A stretch of 64,000 bases of DNA from assembly GCF_900103455.1 (NCBI RefSeq), contig NZ_FNHI01000027.1, positions 1 to 64,000 of the forward strand, given 5' to 3'. Under the pieces are notes generated by a model. It was not told the DNA's origin. It saw nothing but the letters and a program-made list of their open reading frames with translations, and ran no database searches. This DNA comes from Streptomyces wuyuanensis. Lineage in GTDB: Bacteria; Actinomycetota; Actinomycetes; Streptomycetales; Streptomycetaceae. This document shows, piece after piece, positions 51,447 through 59,900 of the stretch (the stretch's first letter is position 1; every line of letters begins with the position of its first letter). A program made the position numbers and the translations under genes.

Positions 51447-52124
51447 TCATGACGCGGCGCCGCCGCCCGCGCGGACCAGACCGCTCTCGTAGGCGAGCAC
51501 CACGACCTGCACCCGGTCGCGCAGGCCGAGCTTGGTGAGGATGCGGCCCACATGGGTCTTCACCGTGGCCTCGGACAGCACCAGCCGGGCGGCGATCTCG
51601 CCGTTCGACAGGCCCTGCGCCACGAGCATCATGACCTCGCGCTCCCGGTCGGTGAGCCGTTCCAGCTCCTTCTGCTGCGGCTCCTTCCCGTGGGACGGCA
51701 GCATCGGCGAGAAGCGGTCGAGCAGCCGGCGCGTCGTGGACGGGGCGACCACCGCGTCGCCGCTGTGCACGGAGCGGATGGCGCCGAGCAGTTCGGCCGG
51801 CGGCACGTCCTTCAGCATGAAGCCGCTGGCGCCCGCCTTGAGCCCCGAGAAGGCGTACTCGTCGAGGTCGAAGGTGGTCAGGATCAGCACCTTCGGCGGA
51901 TCGGGCTGGGCGCAGATCCGGCCGGTCGCCTCCACCCCGTCGAGCCGGGGCATGCGGACGTCCATCAGCACCACGTCGACGGCCGTGGAGCGGAGGATCT
52001 CGATGGCCTCTGCCCCGTCACCGGCCTCGGCGACGACCTCCATGTCGGGCTGGGCGGCGAGCACCATCCGGAAGCCGGTGCGCAGCAGCACCTGGTCGTC
52101 GACGAGCATCACGCGGATGGTCAT
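51447..52124 (-). CDS. LuxR/NarL-family response regulator
   Basis: The 225-residue regulator has a receiver domain (MLVDDQVLLRTGFRMVL; phospho-acceptor Asp in VVLMDVRMPRLDG; LKAGASGFMLKDVPP) and a C-terminal LuxR helix-turn-helix (LTDREREVMMLVAQGLSNGEIAARLVLSEATVKTHVGRILTKLGLRDRVQ). It is paired with the histidine kinase 96 bp upstream on the same strand. The target genes are not evident; the pair is a common Streptomyces type of unknown signal. Confidence 0.94.
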   Translation of the reverse strand: MTIRVMLVDDQVLLRTGFRMVLAAQPDMEVVAEAGDGAEAIEILRSTAVDVVLMDVRMPRLDGVEATGRICAQPDPPKVLILTTFDLDEYAFSGLKAGASGFMLKDVPPAELLGAIRSVHSGDAVVAPSTTRRLLDRFSPMLPSHGKEPQQKELERLTDREREVMMLVAQGLSNGEIAARLVLSEATVKTHVGRILTKLGLRDRVQVVVLAYESGLVRAGGGAAS

Positions 52125-52220
52125 GGGCGGGGTCCTTGTCTTGTGGGCCGGGGCGGGAGGGGTACGGGCGGGGCACGAAGGGACGGGCGGGGTACGGCCG
52201 GCGGGGCCGGTGACGGCAGG

Positions 52221-53420
52221 CTAGTGGGCCGATTTGAGGGGCAGCAGTGCGCTGATCCGGAATCCTCCGCCCGGCCGCGGACCGGCGTCGAGCGTGCCGC
52301 CGACCATGCCGACGCGCTCCCGCATGCCGATGAGTCCGTGGCCCTTGCCGTCCGCGCCGCCGTCCTCGTACAGCTCGTGGGCCGCACCCCGGCCGTCGTC
52401 CTCGACGAGCAGCCCGAGGCCGTCGTCGAAGTAGACCAGCCGGACGCTCGCCCCGGCGTCCGGGCCGCCGTGCTTGCGCGTGTTGGTGAGCGCCTCCTGG
52501 ACGATCCGGTAGGCGGTGAGCTCCACGCCGCTCGGCAGCGGGCGCGGGGTGCCCTCGATCCGGAAGTCGATGGTCAGGCCCGCCCCGCGGACCTGCTCCA
52601 CCAGTTCCTTGATCTGCTCGACGTCCGGCTGCGGTACGTACTCCCCGCTCTCCGGGGCGTCGCCGGTGCGCAGGACGCCCAGCAGCCGGCGCATCTCGGC
52701 GAGCGCCTGGCGGCCGGTGGAGGAGATCGTCTCCAGGGCCTGCCGTGCCTGGTCGGGCGCGGCGTCCAGCACGTAGGCGGCGCCGTCGGCCTGCACGACC
52801 ATCACCGAGACGTTGTGCGCGACGACGTCGTGGAGTTCGCGTGCGATCCGGGCGCGCTCCGCCGCGACGGCGACCTTGGACTGCGCCTCGCGCTCCTTCT
52901 CCAGCCGGGAGGCACGCTCCTCGAGCTGGGCGAAGTACGCGCGGCGGGTGCGCAGGGAGTCGCCGAGCACCCAGGCGAGGGCGAACGGGACCGTCATGAC
53001 CACCGTGAAGAAGATCTTCCCGCCCGCGCTCATGCCCGGCTCGGGCCAGCGGATCTGGGCGAGCGTCGCGGCGGACAGCCCGCCGGCGAGCGCGAGGTGG
53101 GAAGCCCAGCGCGGCCCGTCGTGCGCGGCGACGGTGTAGATCAGCACGAGCATCGCGAAGTCCGCCGGGTTCGGCCCGACGTCCAGCACCAGCTGGGCGA
53201 CGCCGATCCCCGCGACCAGCAGCAGCATCCTCTCCGGCATGCGGCGGCGCAGCGCCACGGCAAGGCAGAGGAGGAGCACGACGACGGCGGGCGCGATCCG
53301 CGGCTCGACCCCGACGTGCTCCTGGACGACCCACAGCATGGAGAACCCGAAGAGCATCACAGCCCAGAAGCTGTCGACGCCCGTCGGGTGCCTGCGGAGA
53401 AAATCATAGAGGCGCTGCAC
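52221..53420 (-). CDS. Sensor histidine kinase (HisKA_3 type)
   Basis: The 399-residue kinase has about five N-terminal membrane segments (about residues 15-150), a coiled linker (LEERASRLEKEREAQSKVAVAAERARIARELHDVVAHNVSVMVVQ with the phospho-acceptor His in RELHDVVAHN), and a HATPase domain (ELTAYRIVQEALTNTRKHGG, GLGLLVEDDGRGA, GHGLIGMRERVGMVGGTLDAGPRPGGGFRI). It pairs with the LuxR-type regulator downstream. The start is GTG 53420 rather than a TTG 18 bp upstream; neither has a strong ribosome binding site. Signal unknown. Confidence 0.93.
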   Translation of the reverse strand: MQRLYDFLRRHPTGVDSFWAVMLFGFSMLWVVQEHVGVEPRIAPAVVVLLLCLAVALRRRMPERMLLLVAGIGVAQLVLDVGPNPADFAMLVLIYTVAAHDGPRWASHLALAGGLSAATLAQIRWPEPGMSAGGKIFFTVVMTVPFALAWVLGDSLRTRRAYFAQLEERASRLEKEREAQSKVAVAAERARIARELHDVVAHNVSVMVVQADGAAYVLDAAPDQARQALETISSTGRQALAEMRRLLGVLRTGDAPESGEYVPQPDVEQIKELVEQVRGAGLTIDFRIEGTPRPLPSGVELTAYRIVQEALTNTRKHGGPDAGASVRLVYFDDGLGLLVEDDGRGAAHELYEDGGADGKGHGLIGMRERVGMVGGTLDAGPRPGGGFRISALLPLKSAH

Positions 53421-53516
53421 GTAACCCAGCGTAGGCAAGGACGAAAGGTGCCCGGGTCAACCGGAGGGGCGATCCGGTCCGCCGACGCCTACTCCCCAAG
53501 GTGGAGACTGGGGCGC

Positions 53517-54509
53517 GTGACGTACCAGGCGACGAACGAGGCGGGCCACGCCGGCGCGGAATGGGTCCCCTGGCGGCAGGCCGCGGAACGGGCGCTGTAC
53601 GGGCCGCGGGGGTTCTACCGCAGGCCGGAGGGACCGGCGGGGCACTTCCGCACGTCCGTGCACGCGTCGCCGCTCTACGCCGCCGCGGTCGCCCGGCTGC
53701 TCCGGGAGACCGCGGAGGGGCTGCGGACACGGGTCGGCGAGGTCGCGCTGGTCGACGTCGGCGCGGGCCGCGGGGAACTGCTGACCGGTGTCCTGGCGGC
53801 GCTGCCGGACGGTTTCCCCGTGCGCGCCTGCGCCGTCGAGCGCGCCGACCGGCCGCCGGGCCTCGACCCGCGGATCGAGTGGGCCGAGCGGCCGCCGACG
53901 GGGATCTCCGGGCTGCTGTTCGCGAACGAATGGCTGGACAACGTCCCGGTGGACGTCGCCGAGGTCGACTACGCGGGCGTCCCGCGTTACGTCATGGTCA
54001 GGGCCGACGGCGAGGAACGTCTCGGGGATCCGGTGTCCGGGGCCGACGCCGCCTGGCTGGACCGCTGGTGGCCGCCCGCCGGGCCGGGGGCGCGGGCCGA
54101 GATCGGGCGACCGCGCGACGAGGCCTGGGCGGCGGCCGTCGCGGGCCTGGACGCGGGGCTCGCGGTCGCCGTGGACTACGCGCACCGCGCCGGCGCTCGC
54201 CCGCCCTTCGGGACGCTGACCGGGTTCAGCGGCGGGCGCGAGGTCCGTCCCGTGCCGGACGGCGGCTGTGACATCACGGCGCATGTCGCCCTCGACGCCT
54301 GCGCCGGTCCAGGGGCCGAGCTGGTGAGCCAGCGCGAGGCCCTGCGCCGCCTCGGCGTCTCCGGCGCCCGGCCGCCGCTCTCCCTGGCCTCGTCCGATCC
54401 CGCGGCCTACGTCCGCGCGCTGGCGTCGGCGGGCGAGGCCGCCGAACTCACCGCCCCCGGCGGCCTCGGCGACTTCACCTGGCTCCTCCAGCCGGTCCCG
54501 GCCCGCTGA
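53517..54509 (+). CDS. MidA/NDUFAF7-family SAM-dependent methyltransferase
   Basis: The 330-residue protein has the MidA (DUF185) layout: ALYGPRGFYRRPEGPAGHFRTSVHASPLYAAAVARLL, SAM motif ALVDVGAGRGELLTGVLAAL, then ISGLLFANEWLDNVPVDVAEVDY with the ANE acidic motif, VAVDYAHR, and GCDITAHVALD near the C-terminus. The human homologue NDUFAF7 dimethylates Arg85 of complex I subunit NDUFS2. The next gene encodes a NuoD (NDUFS2) homologue with the target His-Arg-Gly, so NuoD2 is the likely substrate (inference). GTG 53517 starts the protein. A 10-bp hairpin (54611-54635) separates the two genes. Confidence 0.85.
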   Translation: MTYQATNEAGHAGAEWVPWRQAAERALYGPRGFYRRPEGPAGHFRTSVHASPLYAAAVARLLRETAEGLRTRVGEVALVDVGAGRGELLTGVLAALPDGFPVRACAVERADRPPGLDPRIEWAERPPTGISGLLFANEWLDNVPVDVAEVDYAGVPRYVMVRADGEERLGDPVSGADAAWLDRWWPPAGPGARAEIGRPRDEAWAAAVAGLDAGLAVAVDYAHRAGARPPFGTLTGFSGGREVRPVPDGGCDITAHVALDACAGPGAELVSQREALRRLGVSGARPPLSLASSDPAAYVRALASAGEAAELTAPGGLGDFTWLLQPVPAR

Positions 54510-54610
54510 GGCGCTCCGTGGCGCGCCGGTCACGTGCGTGCACGACGCCCGGCGCACGGCCCCGGCCCGGACACGGCAGGGTCGGAGGCCGGCCTGACGG
54601 GTCGGGCGGG

Positions 54611-54635
54611 GGGCCCGCACGGCGGGTGCGGGCCC
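54611..54635. terminator. Hairpin between methyltransferase and nuoD2
   Basis: GGGCCCGCAC (54611-54620), loop GGCGG, GTGCGGGCCC (54626-54635) is a perfect 10-bp GC stem about 100 bp after the methyltransferase stop. It could end that transcript, so the two genes may be separate units despite their order. Confidence 0.6.
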
Positions 54636-54727
54636 GTGCCGGCGCCCGGTGGCGGACCCCCGGACACGGTCCGGCCACGGGCGCGTCCGGTCCACGGGCA
54701 CATCTCCGGGCACTCACCCACGCGAGG

Positions 54728-54739
54728 GATACTGCCTCC
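54728..54739 (+). promoter_or_regulatory. Probable leaderless promoter -10 of nuoD2
   Basis: GATACT (54728-54733) is followed by GCCTCC and then the ATG at 54740, so transcription would start at the start codon. No ribosome binding site is present, which fits leaderless translation. The -35 region is not recognisable, so the assignment is tentative. Confidence 0.4.
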
Positions 54740-55882
54740 ATGACGGAGACGACGATCGGCATCGGCGGCGCGGCGGAGAGCACCGACATGGTGCTGAACA
54801 TCGGGCCGCAGCATCCCTCCACGCACGGCGTGCTGCGCCTCCGCATCGTCCTGGACGGCGAGCGCATCGAGCAGGCCGAGCCGGTGATCGGCTACATGCA
54901 CCGCGGCGCGGAGAAGCTCTTCGAGGCACGCGACTACCGGCAGATCGTCATGCTGGCCAACCGCCACGACTGGCTGTCCGCGTTCTCGAACGAACTGGGC
55001 GTCGTCATGGCCGTCGAGCGCATGCTCGGCATGGAGGTCCCGGAGCGCGCCGTGTGGCTGCGCACCCTCCTCGCGGAGCTGAACCGGGTGCTCAACCACC
55101 TCATGTTCCTGGGGTCGTATCCCCTCGAACTCGGTGGAATCACCCCGATCTTCCACGCCTTCCGCGAGCGGGAGGACCTCCAGCACGTGATGGAGGAGGT
55201 CTCCGGCGGCCGGATGCACTACATGTTCAACCGCGTCGGCGGCCTCAAGGAGGACCTGCCCGCGGGCTGGACCGGCCGGGCGAGGAGCGCGATCGCCGAG
55301 GTCCGTTCGCGGATGGACGTCTACGACCGGCTCGTCCTCGGCAACGAGATCTTCCGTGGCCGCACCCGAGGCATCGGCGTGCTCACCGAGCGGACGGCAC
55401 ACGGGTACGGCGTCTCGGGCCCGATCGCCCGTGCCTCCGGAGTCGACTTCGACCTCCGACGCGACGAGCCGTACCTGGCCTACGGCGAGCTCCAGGACAC
55501 CCTGAAGGTCGTCACCCGCACCGAGGGCGACTGCCTGGCCCGGTTCGAATGCCTGCTGTGGCAGACGCACAACTCGCTGGATCTGGCGGACGCCTGTCTG
55601 GACCGGCTCGCCGAGCTGCCGCCCGGGCCGGTCAACCAGCGGCTGCCGAAGGTGCTCAAGGCGCCCGAGGGCCACACGTACGCCTGGACCGAGAACCCGC
55701 TGGGCATCAACGGCTACTACCTGGTCTCCAAGGGCGAGAAGACCCCGTACCGCCTCAAGCTCCGCTCGGCGTCGTACAACAACATCCAGGCGCTCACCGA
55801 GCTGCTGCCCGGCACCCTGGTCGCGGACATGGTGGCGATCCTGGGCTCGATGTTCTTCGTGGTCGGAGACATCGACAAGTAG
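54740..55882 (+). CDS. nuoD2: Orphan NADH-quinone oxidoreductase subunit D-like protein (NuoD2)
   Basis: The 380-residue protein is a NuoD/49-kDa complex I subunit homologue (NIGPQHPSTHGVLRLRIVLDG; ELNRVLNHLMFLGSYPLELGG; FNRVGGLKEDLP; YLVSKGEKTPYRLKLRSASYNNIQAL). It lacks the usual longer N-terminus of about 50 residues. No other nuo gene is near. Relative to bovine numbering, His59 is kept (His29), the Arg85 position is Arg (Arg55, in YMHRGAEKL), and quinone-binding Tyr108 is Trp (Trp78, in RHDWLSAF). So it may join an alternative complex or not reduce quinone in the normal way. Confidence 0.88.
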   Translation: MTETTIGIGGAAESTDMVLNIGPQHPSTHGVLRLRIVLDGERIEQAEPVIGYMHRGAEKLFEARDYRQIVMLANRHDWLSAFSNELGVVMAVERMLGMEVPERAVWLRTLLAELNRVLNHLMFLGSYPLELGGITPIFHAFREREDLQHVMEEVSGGRMHYMFNRVGGLKEDLPAGWTGRARSAIAEVRSRMDVYDRLVLGNEIFRGRTRGIGVLTERTAHGYGVSGPIARASGVDFDLRRDEPYLAYGELQDTLKVVTRTEGDCLARFECLLWQTHNSLDLADACLDRLAELPPGPVNQRLPKVLKAPEGHTYAWTENPLGINGYYLVSKGEKTPYRLKLRSASYNNIQALTELLPGTLVADMVAILGSMFFVVGDIDK

Positions 55883-55954
55883 GCCGACCGCGCCCGCGAC
55901 TCGCAGGCCGGCGCCCGAGCGGGCGGACGCTCAGCAGCTACACGGGAGCAACAG

Positions 55955-55986
55955 GAACGCCGGGCGGCGTGAGCCACCCGGCGTTC
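55955..55986. terminator. Bidirectional terminator after nuoD2
   Basis: GAACGCCGGG (55955-55964) and CCCGGCGTTC (55977-55986) form a perfect 10-bp stem with a partly paired loop, between convergent nuoD2 and the coiled-coil gene. Confidence 0.75.
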
Positions 55987-55994
55987 GCGCGGCC

Positions 55995-56027
55995 GGAACC
56001 GCGCCGGATCGGGAACCGCGCCGGATC
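55995..56027. repeat. Direct repeat of 16 bp, 17-bp period
   Basis: GGAACCGCGCCGGATC occurs at 55995-56010 and again at 56012-56027, the second copy reaching the stop codon of the coiled-coil gene. It is a short tandem duplication of the gene end. Confidence 0.9.
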
Positions 56028-57102
56028 AGGAGATCGCGGTGCGCAGCTGGGCGACGTCCAGCTGCTCCGTCTCGTCGTGCGCGGTCAGATCGATGACCTC
56101 ACCCACGACGCGTTCCTCGGTGCGCCTGCTCTGCGCCAGCGCCTCCTCGCCCACCACGTCGGCGAGGTCCTCGTCCTGGACCGACGCGAGCTGGGCGGGC
56201 TCGAGGGCCGCGACCGGCGTCTTCTTCCGGCTGCCGCCCCCGGCGGTCGGGGCCGGCCCGGTGGACTCGGCGGCTCCAGCAGCCTGTTCGGCGCCCTCCG
56301 GAGCCTTCGCCCCCTGAGTGCCGAAGAAGTCGAAACCGCCCTGCGGGCGCACGGGCCGGCGCTGCCCGGAGTAGGGGACGATCGCCGCGGCGACCGGCAC
56401 GCGCGTGGCGGGGACGGCGGACGACGGGCGGGCGTGCTGCGCTCCCCCGGCGGCCGCCGCGTGCTTCCCCTGCGGCTCGTCCGCCTCCCGGGCCCGCTCG
56501 GCGATGTCGCGCTTGCGGGCCTCCTCGACGGTGCGCTTCGCCTGCTGCTCGGCGGCCCGGCGCGGCAGGTCCTCCAGCGCCTTGGCCGCACGCAGGTACG
56601 CGGACGGCGTCGGCGTGGAACCCGCCGGGGGGAGCTCCTTGGGCGAGCCCGCCTCGATCGCGAGCTGCCTGCGGCCCTCGAGCGCGCTGGCGCGCTCGGT
56701 CTCGGCGTTCGCGTACCGGCGGAGCAGTGCGGCGTGCTCGTTGCGCAGTCCGGCCAGCTCGACCCGCTTGGCGCGCAGCTTGGCGTCGAGCTTGGTCCGC
56801 AGTTCGCGGGACTCGTCGAGGTCGGCTTCCAGCTCCGCCGTGCGCTCCTCCGTCTTCCACGCGTCACTGGCGCGGAGACGGGTGAGTTCGGCGACGCGGC
56901 GGCCCGCGTGCCGGTCCCAACTGCGCATGAGGACCGCGCCGGTGACCGCCGCTGCGGCGGCGGCCGCGACCAGGGTGCGGAGCAGGACCGGATCGGAGAG
57001 CAGCCAGGCGCCCAAAGCACAAAGGACCGCAGCTCCGGCGACCGCCGAGGGCGGAAGGAGCCTGTGCAGAGGTGGGGAATGGCGGTGGCGTCCACGTGGC
57101 AT
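56026..57102 (-). CDS. Membrane protein with long coiled coil, unknown function
   Basis: The 358-residue protein starts basic (MPRGRHRHSPPLHRL), has two adjacent membrane segments (SAVAGAAVLCALGAWLLS and LVAAAAAAAVTGAVLM, about residues 18-57), then a charged coiled coil (about 65-150; ELEADLDESRELRTKLDAKLRAKRVELAGLRNEHAALLRRYANAETERASALEGRRQLA) and a low-complexity Ala/Pro/Glu tail to the C-terminus. The topology suggests a hairpin anchor with the coiled coil in the cytoplasm. It could be a scaffold or division/polarity protein; there is no direct evidence. Start ATG 57102. Confidence 0.7.
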   Translation of the reverse strand: MPRGRHRHSPPLHRLLPPSAVAGAAVLCALGAWLLSDPVLLRTLVAAAAAAAVTGAVLMRSWDRHAGRRVAELTRLRASDAWKTEERTAELEADLDESRELRTKLDAKLRAKRVELAGLRNEHAALLRRYANAETERASALEGRRQLAIEAGSPKELPPAGSTPTPSAYLRAAKALEDLPRRAAEQQAKRTVEEARKRDIAERAREADEPQGKHAAAAGGAQHARPSSAVPATRVPVAAAIVPYSGQRRPVRPQGGFDFFGTQGAKAPEGAEQAAGAAESTGPAPTAGGGSRKKTPVAALEPAQLASVQDEDLADVVGEEALAQSRRTEERVVGEVIDLTAHDETEQLDVAQLRTAIS

Positions 57103-57521
57103 GGCCTGAAATTTACCGTGCGTAGGTGACGATTGGGGGGTCGGCCCGGCAATCTCTTCGCATCGGTGACACATCGCTTTCGATGTGCCGGGCCATCCCT
57201 CGTAATCCACGTGCCGTTCCGGCTCGTTCCGGGCCTTCGGCCCCTCGCCTGCGGCTGGTGCCGCGTCAGGCGACGTTCACCCCGTCGCGACGCCCGGCAC
57301 GGCGAATCGCGGCGTTGCCGAATCAACCGAGGGGGCCCACTACGAGGTCGATCCGGCGTCTTGCGATCCTTCCCCTCGGCCCGGAGGAGCCGGGGGAGAC
57401 GCCACGCACCGGACGCCGCTCCTCGACGGGCGAACCCTGGCTGACGCGGCACTCAGGGCGGTCCCGTCAATCCCCAGCGGAAACCGGTGATGCTGATCCA
57501 CCGGTGATGACGGGACGGCCC
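57103..57521. other. Intergenic region with nested hairpins
   Basis: 419 bp without a recognisable gene. A perfect hairpin CACATCG CTTT CGATGTG (57170-57187) lies inside a larger dyad GGCCCGGCA (57143-57151) / TGCCGGGCC (57186-57194). Nearer the betaine operon, GTCCCGTCA (57461-57469) pairs with TGACGGGAC (57508-57516), a likely terminator for the minus-strand transporter operon. Promoter sequences for the coiled-coil gene should lie near the left end. Confidence 0.55.
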
Positions 57522-58511
57522 TTAGTTCCCGAGCAGGCCCTTTGCCGCCAGGTACTCCTTCGCCACGTCCTGCGGCTTGGCCCGCTCGGCGTCCACCTTC
57601 CGGTTCAGCTCGACCAGGTCCTCGGTCGTCAGCGCACCGGTGAGCTTGCCGAGGGCGTCGGCTATCTCCTGCGATCCGGCGTCCTTCGCGTTGACCACGG
57701 GCAGCACGTTGTCGGCGTTCTGGAGCTTCTTGTCGTCCTCCAGCAGCACCAGCCCGAAGCTCTCCAGCGTGGCGTCGGTCGTGGTGGTCAGGACCAACTG
57801 GTCCTCGCCGTCCTTGACCGCCTGCTTGGCCTGCGGGGTACCGACGCCCTTGGGGTCCACCCCCGCCACGTCGATGCCGTACGTCTTCTTCAGACCCGGC
57901 GCGCAGAACGGCCGCACCTCGCATTCGTCCCCCGCGGCGATCTTGACCTTGATCTTCGACCTGCCAAGATCGGAAAGGGACTTGAGCTTGTTCTTCTCGG
58001 CGAATTCCTTGCTGACCGCGAACGCATTCTGGTCGACCGCCTCTCCGGCGGGGAGCACCTTCAGTCCGCGAGGGGTCGCGAGCTTCTCCAGAGCGGCCAC
58101 CGTGGCGGCGACATCGCTCGACGCGACGGGCTTCTCCTCGGGGGCCTTCGGACCGTTCGCCTTGGCGTTGAGGAATTCCGCGATCGTGGCCGCGTATTCC
58201 GGTACGACGTCGATCTCGCCCTTCTCCAGGGACGGTTCGTACAGCTCGCGGTTCTTGACCGTGGTGACGGAGGCGTCGTAGCCGGCGTCCCGGAGCACCT
58301 GGGCGTAGAGCTCGGCGAGCACCTTGGACTCGGTGAAGGCGGCCGCCCCCACGACGAGGGTGCCCTTGCCGCCGCCGCTCGCGGCGCCGTCCGAGGCTCC
58401 GGAGCCTCCGCTCTTCCCCTGCTCGAGGCTGTCACCGCCGCAGGCGGCGAGCGAGCCAACCAGGGCCATGACGCCCAGTACCGCTCCCGCGAGGCGCGAG
58501 GTCTTGCTCAT
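57522..58511 (-). CDS. Glycine betaine/choline-type ABC importer, substrate-binding lipoprotein
   Basis: The 329-residue lipoprotein has a signal peptide ending at a lipobox (ALVGSLAACGG) and the OpuAC/OsmF-type binding fold: TLVVGAAAFTESKVLAELYAQVLRDAGYDASV, EKGEIDVVPEYAATIAEFL, GLKKTYGIDVAGVDPKGVGTPQAKQAVKDGEDQLVLTTTTDATL. This is the class that binds betaine, choline or related osmolytes. ATG 58511 is preferred over 58523 since GGATGGTG precedes it. It lies downstream of the two permease genes on the same strand (28-bp gap). Exact ligand unknown. Confidence 0.9.
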   Translation of the reverse strand: MSKTSRLAGAVLGVMALVGSLAACGGDSLEQGKSGGSGASDGAASGGGKGTLVVGAAAFTESKVLAELYAQVLRDAGYDASVTTVKNRELYEPSLEKGEIDVVPEYAATIAEFLNAKANGPKAPEEKPVASSDVAATVAALEKLATPRGLKVLPAGEAVDQNAFAVSKEFAEKNKLKSLSDLGRSKIKVKIAAGDECEVRPFCAPGLKKTYGIDVAGVDPKGVGTPQAKQAVKDGEDQLVLTTTTDATLESFGLVLLEDDKKLQNADNVLPVVNAKDAGSQEIADALGKLTGALTTEDLVELNRKVDAERAKPQDVAKEYLAAKGLLGN

Positions 58512-58539
58512 GAGGTTCACCATCCAAGGGAGTGAGTCG

Positions 58540-59208
58540 TCACACGGTCTTCCGGAGGGGACTGCACAAGCGGTCCACCGCCACCAGCACGGCCTCCACG
58601 AGGAGGGCGAGCACGGCCACGAGCAGGGCGCCGGCGACCACTTGCGGAGTGTCGTACGTGTTGAACCCGGCCGTGATGATGCGGCCGAGGCCGCCCTGGC
58701 CGACCATCGCCGCGATCGTCGCGGTGGCGACCACCTGGACCGAGGCGGACCGCAGCCCGGTCATGACCATCGGGTACGCGAGGGGCAGTTCGACCCGGAC
58801 GAAGAGCTGCCGGCCAGACATTCCCATGCCCCGTGCGGCCTCGACGACCGCCCGGTCCACCTCCCGCATGCCCACGTAGGCGTTGGTGAGCAGCGGCGGC
58901 ACGGCGAACAGCACCAGGGCGATGATCGTGGGGACGTATCCGGCGCTGCGGAGCGGTGTGACCATGAACAGCGCGAGCACCGCGAAGACGGGGACTGCAC
59001 GCCCCACGTTCGACAGGTTCACGGCCAGGGCGCCACCGCGTCCGGCATGTCCCAGATACAGCGCCGTGGGCAGGGCGATGGCGCAGGCCAGAGCCATGGC
59101 GACCCCGCTGACGTACAGGTGCTCCCCCAGCCGGTGCCAGGCGCCGCCCTCCCCGGACCAGTTGGCGCCCGTGGAGAGCCATGTCCAGGTCCTGGCCAGT
59201 ACGTCCAT
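58540..59208 (-). CDS. Betaine-type ABC importer permease (second)
   Basis: The 222-residue inner-membrane permease has five or so helices and the EAA-type cytoplasmic loop VEAARGMGMSGRQLFVRVELPLAYPMVMTGLRSASVQVVATATIAAMVGQGGLGRII, matching the OpuCB/ProW group. It begins with MDVLARTWTWLSTGANW. Its ATG shares a base with the stop of the other permease (TGATG, 59210-59206), so translation is coupled. With the paralogous permease it should form a heterodimeric channel fed by the lipoprotein downstream. Confidence 0.9.
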   Translation of the reverse strand: MDVLARTWTWLSTGANWSGEGGAWHRLGEHLYVSGVAMALACAIALPTALYLGHAGRGGALAVNLSNVGRAVPVFAVLALFMVTPLRSAGYVPTIIALVLFAVPPLLTNAYVGMREVDRAVVEAARGMGMSGRQLFVRVELPLAYPMVMTGLRSASVQVVATATIAAMVGQGGLGRIITAGFNTYDTPQVVAGALLVAVLALLVEAVLVAVDRLCSPLRKTV

Positions 59209-59900
59209 CAGTGGGCCCCCCTGCTCCCGGCCGCGCGTATTCGGGTCCAGGGCGTGAGCAGCCTCTGCACGCCGAGCAGCAGCAGGTCGGCTGCGACCGC
59301 GAGGAGCACGCAGAGCACGGAAGCGGTCAGCACCTGCGCCTTGAAGAAGCTGGGCAGCGCGTCCTCGATGAGATTGCCGAGCCCGCCGCGGCCGACGATC
59401 GAACCGACGGTGGTGAGCGCCACCGTCGAGACCGTCGCGATCCTCAGGCCCGCCATCAGCGCGGGCAGGGCGAGCGGCAGCTCGACCTCCCACAGCAGCC
59501 GGGCCGGGCCGTAGCCCATTCCGCGGGCGGCCTCACGGGCCTCCGCCGGAACGGCCTCCAGCCCCGCCACCATGTTCCGCACGAGGATCGTCAGCGAGTA
59601 GAGCACCAGGCCCGTGACGACCAGGGCGGCCGAGAGGCCGAAGAAGGGCAGCAGCAGCGAGAACATGGCCAGCGACGGGATCGTGTAGAGCACGGTCGTC
59701 AGCCCGAGGACCGGGCCGGCGAACCGTGGCCGGCTCCGGGCGAGCAGCGCGAGCGGAAAAGCCACGACGAGTCCGATCGCGACCGCTGCCGCCGTGATCC
59801 CGACGTGCTGCACCGTGGCGTCGATCAGCTCCTGGCTGCGGGAGCGCAGGTACTCGCCGCAGATCCAGTCGTTCGTGACCAGGCAGTCCCGGCCCGCCAT
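59208..59900 (-). CDS. Betaine-type ABC importer permease (first)
   Basis: The 230-residue permease is homologous to its downstream neighbour: EAREAARGMGYGPARLLWEVELPLALPALMAGLRIATVSTVALTTVGSIVGRGGLGNLI is the EAA loop region. It starts MAGRDCLVTNDWICGEYLRSRSQELIDAT, typical of actinobacterial OpuCD-like permeases. It is the first gene of the minus-strand operon. A minus-strand -10-like TAGGGT lies at 59962-59957, about 57 bp upstream. Confidence 0.9.
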   Translation of the reverse strand: MAGRDCLVTNDWICGEYLRSRSQELIDATVQHVGITAAAVAIGLVVAFPLALLARSRPRFAGPVLGLTTVLYTIPSLAMFSLLLPFFGLSAALVVTGLVLYSLTILVRNMVAGLEAVPAEAREAARGMGYGPARLLWEVELPLALPALMAGLRIATVSTVALTTVGSIVGRGGLGNLIEDALPSFFKAQVLTASVLCVLLAVAADLLLLGVQRLLTPWTRIRAAGSRGAH

